From: Saccharicrinis sp963665705
Lineage (GTDB): Bacteria > Bacteroidota > Bacteroidia > Bacteroidales > Marinilabiliaceae
DNA: 64,000 bases
Assembly (NCBI GenBank): GCA_963665705.1
Contig: OY762448.1
Location: forward strand, 5,518,001-5,582,000
Reading direction: 5' to 3'
Part shown: piece after piece, positions 43,235 to 50,659 of the stretch
How the letters are laid out: the number at the start of each line of letters is the position of its first letter
Position numbering within the stretch: position 1 is the stretch's first letter
Notes under the pieces: model-generated
Told to the model about the DNA's origin: nothing
Databases searched by the model: none
Seen by the model: only the letters and a program-made list of their open reading frames with translations
Translations under genes and position numbers: made by a program

Positions 43235-43789
43235 TTAAAAAGATTCTATGCCTCTGATTTTTACTTCTGTTCTTAATTTTTTCAAATATTTTTCCAGAAG
43301 TTCAGTTCTCAATTTTGTAATGGAGATTCTTCCTGAACGAATAAATTGGAGCACTCCATATTTGTCTAACTTTACAAATAATTCTTGAGTTTCTGATTTG
43401 TGTCCGGTTTTTTGAATCACAGTATATTCAGGAGTTACCTCCATAATTTGTGCTCCATATTGACGAACAATCTGCTCAATTTCATTACCATTTAGTAAAG
43501 CTTCTGTTGGTACTTTATATAAAGCTAATTCCTGATGAATGATTTCATCGTTAGTAAAAACAAATACTTTCAGAACATCAAGTTTCTTTTCTAGTTGACC
43601 AACCAGTTTTTCAATGATCTCTCTAGTTGAAAAAACAACAATAGTAAATTTATGTATTCCTTCAAGCGAAGATTCAGATACATTTAAACTTTCAATATTG
43701 ATACTTCTTCTCGTAAAAGCAGTTGTTACTTGATTTAAGAGACCAACATGATTTTCAGAAAATATAGTTAAGGTGAATTCTTGCTGCAT
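43235..43789 (-). CDS. ilvN: Acetolactate synthase small (regulatory) subunit
   Basis: 184 residues. The N-terminal ACT domain (about 5-78, FTLTIFSENHVGLLNQVTTAFTRRSINIESLNVS) normally binds valine for feedback inhibition. The C-terminal ALS_ss domain (about 90-170) ends in FIRSGRISITKLR, close to the classic A-R-SGRI motif. It lies 28 nt after ilvB, forming the usual AHAS holoenzyme gene pair. Confidence 0.94.
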   Translation of the reverse strand: MQQEFTLTIFSENHVGLLNQVTTAFTRRSINIESLNVSESSLEGIHKFTIVVFSTREIIEKLVGQLEKKLDVLKVFVFTNDEIIHQELALYKVPTEALLNGNEIEQIVRQYGAQIMEVTPEYTVIQKTGHKSETQELFVKLDKYGVLQFIRSGRISITKLRTELLEKYLKKLRTEVKIRGIESF

Positions 43790-43817
43790 GATTTTAAATT
43801 TAAAAATGGAACAAATA

Positions 43818-45551
43818 CTATTCTAAACGGATTTCTGAAACAGAACAGCCTGTTGGTACCATAGGAAATACATTTCCTTCTTTCTCAACTCTAACTTCTA
43901 ATAAGAATGAATTCTTACTTTTAGCCATTTGTTCAATAGCCTCGTCTAAATTATCTCTAGATGTTACTATCCTTGATTCAATACCATAACCTTTAGCAAT
44001 GGTTTGGAAATCAGGATTACAAAGTTCTGTAGAAGCATATCTTTTGTCAAAGAATAATTCCTGCCACTGACGAACCATTCCTAAGTAATTATTATTTAAT
44101 AATACAATTTTTACTGCCGCTTTGGTTTGAAAAATTGTACCTAATTCCTGAATTGTCATCTGAAAGCCACCATCACCAACAAAAAGACAAACTTCACGGT
44201 CTGGCATACCCATTTTTGCTCCCAGGGCAGCAGGTAATCCAAATCCCATTGTACCTAACCCACCTGATGTTACAACACTCCTTGATTGTTTAAAGTTAAA
44301 GTACCTTGACCCCATCATTTGATGCTGACCAACGTCGGTTACCATAATGGCATCATCATTAAATGCTTTTGATACTTTATTAACAACTTCACCCATACTC
44401 ATACCATCTTTCGAAGGCATTAATTCTTCTGAAATGACTTTATTTCTTTCAAGGTCATCACATTCTTTAAATTCATTCAGCCATTCTGGATATGAATTTT
44501 CTTTAACAACCTCTGTCAATTCAGGTAGTGTTTCTTTAACGTCGCCAATTACTGGTACGTCCGCAGGGATAATTTTATTAATTTCTGCAGGGTCAATCTC
44601 TAAATGTATCACTTTGGCCTGATTAGCATATCTTGAAACATCTCCGGTAACCCTGTCATCAAATCGCATCCCTATTGCAATAAGGACATCACACTCATTG
44701 GTTTTAATATTAGGACCATAATTACCATGCATACCTAACATTCCAACATTTAATTCATAGTCTGTTGGCATGGATGATAATCCTAATAATGTCCATGCTG
44801 CAGGTATGCCTGTTTTATCTAAGAATGTTTTCAGTTCTTTTTCGGCACTTCCAAGAATAACTCCTTGTCCAACTAACGCAAGTGGTTTTTTTGCTGAGTT
44901 TATAATCTCTGCAGCTTCTACAATAGATTCTCGCTTTGTTAATGGTACAGGAGTATAACTACGAATATGATTGATTTTTTTGTATTCAAAATCAAACTCA
45001 GAAATCTGAGCATCTTTGGCAATATCAATTACTACAGGTCCAGGTCTTCCTGTAGATGCAATATAAAATGCCCTGGCAATAGCCTCAGGAATTTCATCTG
45101 CAGTTTTAACCAAGTAATTCCATTTGGTAATAGGTTGAGTAATACCAACTACATCTATTTCTTGAAAAGCATCTGATCCTAATAATGGAGACGCAACCTG
45201 ACCTGTAACCACAACTAAAGGTGTTGAATCAATCATAGCATCAGCTATTCCTGTAACCGTATTTGTTGCCCCTGGTCCTGATGTTGCAAAGCAGACACCC
45301 ACCTTACCTGTTACTCTGGCATATCCTTGTGCTGCATGAACAGCACCTTGTTCATGGCGTGTGAGTACGTGATATAGTTTATCCTGATAATCGTATAACG
45401 CATCATAAACTGGCATTATTGCACCTCCAGGATACCCGAATATTAAATCCACTCCCTCACACAATAACGATCGAAGCAATGCTTCTGAACCGGAAATTCT
45501 CTCTTTCCCTTTTTTGCTCTTTTCCATGAGTATTTGGCTTTGTGGTTCCAT
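43818..45551 (-). CDS. ilvB: Acetolactate synthase large (catalytic) subunit
   Basis: A ThDP-dependent enzyme making acetolactate or acetohydroxybutyrate, the first common step of Val/Leu and Ile synthesis. 577 residues in three domains. The Pyr domain has FGYPGGAIMPVYDAL and the catalytic Glu in TRHEQGAVHAAQGYAR. The middle FAD-binding domain has GMLGMHGNYGPN. The PP domain has GDGGFQMTIQEL and NNNYLGMVRQWQELFF. The start at 45551 is the first ATG; M9 is also possible. It follows ilvD by 115 nt. Confidence 0.97.
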   Translation of the reverse strand: MEPQSQILMEKSKKGKERISGSEALLRSLLCEGVDLIFGYPGGAIMPVYDALYDYQDKLYHVLTRHEQGAVHAAQGYARVTGKVGVCFATSGPGATNTVTGIADAMIDSTPLVVVTGQVASPLLGSDAFQEIDVVGITQPITKWNYLVKTADEIPEAIARAFYIASTGRPGPVVIDIAKDAQISEFDFEYKKINHIRSYTPVPLTKRESIVEAAEIINSAKKPLALVGQGVILGSAEKELKTFLDKTGIPAAWTLLGLSSMPTDYELNVGMLGMHGNYGPNIKTNECDVLIAIGMRFDDRVTGDVSRYANQAKVIHLEIDPAEINKIIPADVPVIGDVKETLPELTEVVKENSYPEWLNEFKECDDLERNKVISEELMPSKDGMSMGEVVNKVSKAFNDDAIMVTDVGQHQMMGSRYFNFKQSRSVVTSGGLGTMGFGLPAALGAKMGMPDREVCLFVGDGGFQMTIQELGTIFQTKAAVKIVLLNNNYLGMVRQWQELFFDKRYASTELCNPDFQTIAKGYGIESRIVTSRDNLDEAIEQMAKSKNSFLLEVRVEKEGNVFPMVPTGCSVSEIRLE

Positions 45552-45666
45552 ATAATCTGTTTTTAATGAAAACCTAAACTTTTAGTCTAACAAAATTGAT
45601 TCAAAGTATAAACTAACTAAAGTTATCTTTGTTTAATTTTTTAAGACTTATTATTTGCTTTCGCAA

Positions 45667-47493
45667 TTAAATTATTCTTACTGCTCCTTTATCTGCAGAG
45701 CTAACTAAGCTTGCATAAGCTTTTAAAGCTTTAGATACTGCTCTTTCACGTGGCTCTGGTAAAAATGCTTTTTCACCTTTTGCTTCCTCAGCTTCTCTTC
45801 TTTCTGCAAGTTCGTCATCTGAAATCAATACATTAATTGATCTTTCAGGTATGTTTATTTCAATTTCGTCACCAGTTCTTACCAGACCGATATTTCCACC
45901 AGCTGCAGCTTCAGGTGAAATGTGTCCTATTGATAATCCTGAAGTACCTCCAGAGAATCTACCATCAGTAATTAAAGCACATTTTTCACCTAAGTGACGT
46001 GATTTTATATATGAAGTAGGATATAGCATTTCTTGCATTCCAGGTCCGCCTTTAGGACCTTCATAGGTAATTACAACTACTTCTCCAGCTTCTACTTCTC
46101 CAGATAAAATACCATCACAAGCAGCATCCTGTGATTGATACACTCTGGCTTTTCCTTTAAATATAAAAATGGACTCATCAACCCCTGCAGTTTTTACCAC
46201 ACAACCATCAAAAGCGATATTTCCTTTTAGAACAGCTAAACCACCATCTTTGTTGTATGCTTTTTCTACAGATCTTATACATCCCTTATCTCTATCGAGA
46301 TCTAACTCCGCATATTGGGCATTTTGTGAACCCATTGTTAGGTTCCTAATTCCTGCTGGTGCACTTGAATATATTTCTTTGGCCTCATCTGAAGCTGAAC
46401 TATTGGTTACATCATATTTTGCTATAGCTTCACTTAATGTTAAACCATCAGCTCTTTTTACCGTATTGTCAAGTAAGTCAGCTCTGTTTAATTCAGATAA
46501 AATACCAAGTATACCTCCAGCTCTGTTGACGTCTTCAATATGGTATTGAGAGTTTGGTGCTACTTTTGATAAAACAGGAGTATGTCTTGAAATTTGATCA
46601 ATGTCATCCATCGTAAAGTTAACACCAGCCTCATGAGCAATAGCCAGAATATGCAGAACTGTATTTGTTGAACCACCCATTGCAACATCTAATGTCATAG
46701 CATTTTTAAATGCGTTAAAAGTGGCAATAGAACGAGGTAATACAGAATCATCTCCGTCTCTATAATATTTATAAGTGTTTTCTACAATTGTTTTGGCAGC
46801 TTTTTCAAAAAGTGCTTTTCTGTTCTTGTGTGTGGCAACAATAGTCCCATTTCCTGGTAGAGCAAGACCAATTGCTTCATTTAGGCAGTTCATGGAGTTC
46901 GCGGTAAACATTCCGGAACAAGAACCACATGTAGGACATGCATTTGCTTCTACAGCGCTAACTTCATCATCTGAAACTGAATCATCAGCTGCCATAACCA
47001 TAGCATCAACAAGGTCAAGAGCTCTCTCTCCAACTTTTCCGGCTTCCATCGGACCACCAGATACAAAAATTGCAGGAATATTTAAACGCATGGCAGCCAT
47101 CAACATTCCCGGTGTAATTTTATCACAGTTGCTAATACAAACCATCGCATCAGCTCTGTGTGCATTACACATGTATTCTACACTGTCAGCTATAACATCT
47201 CTTGATGGTAAAGAATATAACATCCCATCATGACCCATTGCTATACCATCATCAATAGCTATGGTATTGAACTCAGCAGCAAAGCATCCCTGAGCTTCGA
47301 TCATTTTTTTAACTTCCTGACCAATTTCATGTAAATGAACGTGTCCTGGAACAAACTGGGTAAAAGAATTTACTATTGCAATCATAGGTTTACCAAACTG
47401 TTCTTCCTTAACACCGTTTGCTCTCCAAAGACTTCTTGCACCTGCCATTCTGCGGCCTTCGGTTGTTGTTGCACTTCTTAGTTTATTCTTCAT
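45667..47493 (-). CDS. ilvD: Dihydroxy-acid dehydratase
   Basis: An iron-sulfur enzyme that dehydrates 2,3-dihydroxy-acids to 2-oxoacids in Val/Ile synthesis. 608 residues. Motifs: SNCDKITPGMLMAAMRL, NACPTCGSCSGMFTANSMNCL split over the Fe-S Cys residues, GGSTNTVLHILAIAHEAG and TDGRFSGGTSGLSIGHISPEAA. It is the first structural gene of the ilv-leu operon. Its start lies 29 nt after the U tract of the attenuator terminator, so its transcription, and that of everything down to leuB, depends on read-through there. Confidence 0.97.
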   Translation of the reverse strand: MKNKLRSATTTEGRRMAGARSLWRANGVKEEQFGKPMIAIVNSFTQFVPGHVHLHEIGQEVKKMIEAQGCFAAEFNTIAIDDGIAMGHDGMLYSLPSRDVIADSVEYMCNAHRADAMVCISNCDKITPGMLMAAMRLNIPAIFVSGGPMEAGKVGERALDLVDAMVMAADDSVSDDEVSAVEANACPTCGSCSGMFTANSMNCLNEAIGLALPGNGTIVATHKNRKALFEKAAKTIVENTYKYYRDGDDSVLPRSIATFNAFKNAMTLDVAMGGSTNTVLHILAIAHEAGVNFTMDDIDQISRHTPVLSKVAPNSQYHIEDVNRAGGILGILSELNRADLLDNTVKRADGLTLSEAIAKYDVTNSSASDEAKEIYSSAPAGIRNLTMGSQNAQYAELDLDRDKGCIRSVEKAYNKDGGLAVLKGNIAFDGCVVKTAGVDESIFIFKGKARVYQSQDAACDGILSGEVEAGEVVVITYEGPKGGPGMQEMLYPTSYIKSRHLGEKCALITDGRFSGGTSGLSIGHISPEAAAGGNIGLVRTGDEIEINIPERSINVLISDDELAERREAEEAKGEKAFLPEPRERAVSKALKAYASLVSSADKGAVRII

Positions 47494-47522
47494 TGTATAG
47501 TTATAATCTTTCAGTTATAGAT

Positions 47523-47556
47523 AAAAAAAAACCTTTCTTCACGATTGTGAGAAAGG
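47523..47556 (-). terminator. Attenuator terminator upstream of ilvD
   Basis: On the minus strand CCTTTCTCAC (47556-47547) pairs with GTG-A-AGAAAGG (47542-47532), ten pairs with one bulged A and a 4-nt loop, followed directly by nine U (47531-47523). This is a textbook intrinsic terminator. It lies before the first structural gene, not after a gene, which is the position of an attenuator. Confidence 0.9.
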
Positions 47557-47647
47557 CCTTTTGAAAAAAAATATAATATTTTCAAATTTCACATACCATT
47601 CTCACTTCAGCTTGGTAATGACCAAGAGAATAATGTTAATGAGAATG
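47547..47647 (-). promoter_or_regulatory. Alternative pairing segments of the ilv attenuator
   Basis: Segment 1 CATTCTCA (47647-47640, inside the Leu/Ile codons) is exactly complementary to segment 2 TGAGAATG (47604-47597, starting at the leader stop codon). Segment 2, read as GTGAGAA (47605-47599), is also exactly complementary to TTCTCAC of segment 3 (47553-47547), the 5' arm of the terminator. A small hairpin CTTGGT/ACCAAG (47611-47626) nests between 1 and 2. Pairing 1:2 leaves the terminator free; pairing 2:3 blocks it. A ribosome stalled on the branched-chain codons would cover segment 1 and favour 2:3, which gives read-through. Confidence 0.8.
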
Positions 47648-47667
47648 AGTGAAAAATTATTTGTCAT
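47602..47667 (-). CDS. ilvL: ilv operon leader peptide (21 residues)
   Basis: A short ORF from the ATG at 47667 to the TGA at 47604-47602, directly upstream of the attenuator. Residues 7-17 read LILINIILLVI: five Ile, four Leu, one Val and a single Asn. The peptide begins MTNNFS and ends TKLK. Such a run of the pathway's own end products is the hallmark of leader peptides of ilv attenuators (E. coli ilvGMEDA and ilvB leaders work this way). The reading start lies ~24 nt after the predicted transcription start. The gene symbol is given by analogy of role, not by sequence homology. Confidence 0.82.
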   Translation of the reverse strand: MTNNFSLILINIILLVITKLK

Positions 47668-47698
47668 TTCGTTTTGCGTAGTTGATTAACAACGGATA

Positions 47699-47728
47699 CA
47701 AATGTAGAGCTTTTTTTTAAATCCCAAA
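47699..47728 (-). promoter_or_regulatory. Promoter of the ilvD-leuB operon
   Basis: On the minus strand the -7 box TACATTTG (47706-47699) matches TAnnTTTG, and TTTG (47728-47725) lies 18 nt upstream as the -33 element. Transcription would start near 47691, ~24 nt before the leader peptide start. Its place just upstream of the leader and attenuator supports it. Confidence 0.6.
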
Positions 47729-47942
47729 AAGAATTATGAAAAAAATCATGTATATTTTTTCGTCCCAACTATCAGGATGTCAGTGTAATTGTTCGGTTTA
47801 TTGTATATTTTTACCAAATAATACTTAATTTATGAATTATTATGCAATTCATAATTGGCGGTTCTGGAGCAAATATCAATAGCTGACAAACGTCATTTGT
47901 ATATTAAAACAAAATGTTTGAATTATTCTATTCTTCAAAAAC
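47729..47942. other. Upstream region of the ilv promoter
   Basis: No ORF of note. It holds a perfect 9-bp inverted repeat TTATGAATT/AATTCATAA (47830-47854, 7-nt spacer) about 100 bp upstream of the -33 box, which could be an operator. Nothing else recognisable is seen. Confidence 0.4.
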
Positions 47943-47972
47943 AAAGCCCGCTTTAAAAAAAAGCAGGCTTTT
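47943..47972 (-). terminator. Intrinsic terminator of ilvC
   Basis: AAAGCC-C-GCTT (47943-47953) pairs with AAGC-A-GGCTTT (47961-47971) with one mismatch. On the minus strand it is followed by a short T-rich stretch. It lies 24 nt after the ilvC stop and separates ilvC from the ilvD operon. Confidence 0.7.
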
Positions 47973-47995
47973 AAGTCTTTCTATATTATTTATAA

Positions 47996-49471
47996 TTAAA
48001 TAATTGCTTTCATTGCAGTCATAGCATCACGTAATTCTGCTCCAACCATTTCAATGTCATGGAAACGGATTGCTTCGTTTACGTCAACTAATTCTTTGTT
48101 GCTTACACTAGCATCAACACCTTCGTTAAAGTTTTTACCAATGATATTAGTTTCAACTTTAGTCATGAAATCAGCTAATAAAGGTTTACAAGCATGATCG
48201 AATAAATAACAACCGTATTCTGCAGTATCAGAAATTACACGGTTCATTTCGAATAATTTTTTACGTGCAATAGTGTTTGCGATCAATGGAGTTTCGTGTA
48301 GTGACTCGTAGTATGCACTTTCAGCAATAATACCTGCTTCAGTCATTGTTTCAAATGCTAATTCAACACCTGATTTTACGAAAGCAACCATTAATACTCC
48401 GTTGTCAAAATATTCTTGTTCAGAGATTTCGATGTCGCCAGCAGGAGTTTTTTCAAATGCTGTTTCTCCAGTAGCTGCTCTCCAACCTAATAAGTTTTTA
48501 TCATCATTTGCCCAGTCTTCCATCATAGTTGAAGAGAATTCTCCACTCATGATATCATCCATATGCTTTTGGAATAGAGGACGCATAATAACTTTTAATT
48601 CTTCAGAGATTTTAAAAGCTTCAATTTTAGCAGGGTTAGATAGACGATCCATCATATTTGTAATACCACCAATTTTTAAAGCTTCAGTGATTACTTCCCA
48701 ACCATACTGAATTAATTTAGAAGCATATCCTTTATCAACTCCTTTTTCAACCATTTTGTCGAAACAAAGAATAGAACCAGTTTGTAATAAACCACAAAGA
48801 ATAGTTTGCTCTCCCATTAAGTCAGACTTAACTTCAGCTACGAAAGAAGAACGTAGTACACCCGCTCTGTGACCACCTGTAGCAGCAGCATAAGCTTTAG
48901 CAATTTCTAATCCATCTCCGTTTGGATCATTTTCCGGGTGAACAGCAATTAGAGTAGGTACGCCGAATCCTCTTTTATACTCTTCACGAACTTCTGAACC
49001 TGGAGATTTTGGTGCAACCATTACAACAGTAAGGTCTTTACGAATTTGCATTCCTTCTTCAACAATGTTGAATCCATGAGAATAAGAAAGAGTAGCTCCT
49101 TCTTTCATCAATGGCATTACTTCTGAAACAACGTTTGTGTGTTGTTTATCTGGAGTAAGATTTACTACCATATCAGCAGTAGGAATCATTTCTTCGTAAG
49201 TACCAACAGCAAAATTATTTTCTGTAGCATTTTTCCATGATTGACGTTTTTCAGCAATTGCAGCTGGGCGTAGAGTATAAGATACATCTAATCCTGAGTC
49301 TCTCATGTTTAATCCCTGGTTAAGACCTTGAGCTCCACAACCAACGATTACAATTTTTTTACCTTTAAGTTTTTCAACTCCATCAGCAAATTCTGAAATG
49401 TCCATAAATTCGCAAACTCCCAATTGGTTTAGTTGCTCACGTAACGGTAATGTGTTAAAATAATTAGCCAT
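47996..49471 (-). CDS. ilvC: Ketol-acid reductoisomerase, class II (long form)
   Basis: IlvC isomerises and reduces acetolactate or acetohydroxybutyrate with NADPH and Mg2+. At 491 residues it matches the long class II enzyme of E. coli in length and almost word for word in places: MANYFNTLPLREQLNQLG, KKIVIVGCGAQGLNQGLNMRDSGLD, NLTPDKQH, APKSPGSEVREEYKRGFGVP and KSDLMGEQTILCGLLQ. It carries the duplicated C-terminal knotted domain. It stands as its own unit with its own terminator and a 258-nt upstream gap holding a possible short ORF, so it is regulated apart from the other ilv genes. E. coli ilvC is also separate, controlled there by IlvY; no ilvY is present here. Confidence 0.97.
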   Translation of the reverse strand: MANYFNTLPLREQLNQLGVCEFMDISEFADGVEKLKGKKIVIVGCGAQGLNQGLNMRDSGLDVSYTLRPAAIAEKRQSWKNATENNFAVGTYEEMIPTADMVVNLTPDKQHTNVVSEVMPLMKEGATLSYSHGFNIVEEGMQIRKDLTVVMVAPKSPGSEVREEYKRGFGVPTLIAVHPENDPNGDGLEIAKAYAAATGGHRAGVLRSSFVAEVKSDLMGEQTILCGLLQTGSILCFDKMVEKGVDKGYASKLIQYGWEVITEALKIGGITNMMDRLSNPAKIEAFKISEELKVIMRPLFQKHMDDIMSGEFSSTMMEDWANDDKNLLGWRAATGETAFEKTPAGDIEISEQEYFDNGVLMVAFVKSGVELAFETMTEAGIIAESAYYESLHETPLIANTIARKKLFEMNRVISDTAEYGCYLFDHACKPLLADFMTKVETNIIGKNFNEGVDASVSNKELVDVNEAIRFHDIEMVGAELRDAMTAMKAII

Positions 49472-49509
49472 TGTAATGATTTTAAATATTTGATAATTTT
49501 TTTTGTTAA

Positions 49510-49587
49510 TTAAATCACAGTACCAGCCTTAAAAAAACTGGTAGCTTTAGTATCATGATTTTTAGCGATATGCAAGGTACGCATCAT
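49510..49587 (-). CDS. Possible 25-codon upstream ORF in the ilvC leader
   Basis: An ATG-ATG start at 49587 and a TAA at 49512-49510 give a 25-residue peptide beginning MMRTLHIAKNHD and ending FFKAGTVI, 38 nt before the ilvC ATG. The stretch is visibly richer in G and C than the flanking leader. Its 3' half folds into TACCAG/CTGGTA with an 11-nt loop. It has few Ile/Leu/Val codons and no U tract follows, so it is not a classical attenuator. It could be a regulatory upstream ORF, a structured RNA that only looks coding, or chance. Confidence 0.35.
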   Translation of the reverse strand: MMRTLHIAKNHDTKATSFFKAGTVI

Positions 49588-49729
49588 GACGATACAAATC
49601 AACAGTTAATTTTTTAAATTAATTATTGACAAAAGCTTATTTTTTAGGTACTTTTCATGGATTGCAAAAAAAGTGATTTGTTTTGTGATTGAAAGTATTT
49701 AATATTTTAAAAATCAGTATAACAGTATT

Positions 49730-50611
49730 TTACAGGTGTTTATTTCTGAATTGTAGAGGTGTTATTCCTGTGGCTTTTTTAAAGAATTTGGTAAAATAAG
49801 ACTGATCGTTGAAATTCAATTCATAGGCTATTTGTGTTACAGATAGGGTGGTGTGAATCAATAGTCTTTTTATTTCAAGGATTTGCTTGCTCTGCAGAAT
49901 CTCATTTGACGTTCTTCCAGTAAGTTGTTTGATGGTTTGAGTAAGATGGTTTGGCGTAATCGCTAACATCTCGGCATAGTGATTTACACTAATATTCTTC
50001 TGGTAATTTTCTTCAACCAGCTGAAAGAATCGTTTAACTAATAAATGGCCTTTACCTTTTTCAATCTTATTTTCATCAATTTTATATAGGGATGAGGCAA
50101 AATTTAGTATCGTGTCTAAAAGAGAACGTGTTAAGTCTGTATTTATAATATTCTTTTCAACCTCAGAAATAGCTTTGGTAAAAAGCTGTTTAAAAAATAA
50201 CGAATCTGACTCATTGGTTAATTGTAGTGGCGGGTTATCCTGATTTATTGTAAAGAAAAAAGGAAATTCAAGTAACTTGTTTTGGTTGTTTTTGTCATAT
50301 AGATAATACTCGGCAGCAAAAATATATAAATACCCTTCAATATCACTCGAGAGTTCTAATTTGTGAGCTTGTCCAGGAGACATGAAAAATATACAAGGAG
50401 GTTCAATTTTATATTTTGAGCTGTCAATAACATGTATTCCTGAGCCTTTTTGTAAGAAAAGAACCTCGAAAAAATCATGACGGTGAGGGTAACTTACTTG
50501 AAAATGACGATTAGCATCAAATATCTCCACCTGAAATTGTCTACCTACATATTGAGGATGACTGAATGATTGAAGACCATAAGTTGGAATATTTTGTTTT
50601 TGCTTTGTCAC
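49730..50611 (-). CDS. AraC-family transcriptional regulator
   Basis: 293 residues: an N-terminal cupin-like AraC ligand-binding domain (about 20-170, with YPHRHDFFEVLFLQKGSGIHVID and FFMSPGQAHKLEL), then two helix-turn-helix motifs of the HTH_18 type (about 190-290, with NHLTQTIKQLTGRTSNEI, LNFNDQSYFTKFFKKATGITPLQFRN). It is a soluble one-component regulator. The ligand is unknown. It lies upstream of ilvC on the same strand (258-nt gap) and 47 nt downstream of the helicase gene. A link to branched-chain amino acids is conceivable but rests only on position. Confidence 0.9.
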   Translation of the reverse strand: MTKQKQNIPTYGLQSFSHPQYVGRQFQVEIFDANRHFQVSYPHRHDFFEVLFLQKGSGIHVIDSSKYKIEPPCIFFMSPGQAHKLELSSDIEGYLYIFAAEYYLYDKNNQNKLLEFPFFFTINQDNPPLQLTNESDSLFFKQLFTKAISEVEKNIINTDLTRSLLDTILNFASSLYKIDENKIEKGKGHLLVKRFFQLVEENYQKNISVNHYAEMLAITPNHLTQTIKQLTGRTSNEILQSKQILEIKRLLIHTTLSVTQIAYELNFNDQSYFTKFFKKATGITPLQFRNKHL

Positions 50612-50659
50612 CAGATTATTTTTTAAATAAAACTTAAAGATATAAAAACAACTTGTTTG

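Noticed and set aside
46169..47233. Two open frames of 126 and 152 codons antisense to ilvD
   Set aside because: They are shadows of the ilvD codon pattern, rich in Ser/Ala/Phe, with no promoter or family similarity.
47997..49471. Recent horizontal transfer of ilvC from Gammaproteobacteria
   Set aside because: The protein is strikingly like E. coli IlvC, but base composition fits the neighbours and long class II enzymes are, as far as I recall, normal in parts of Bacteroidota.
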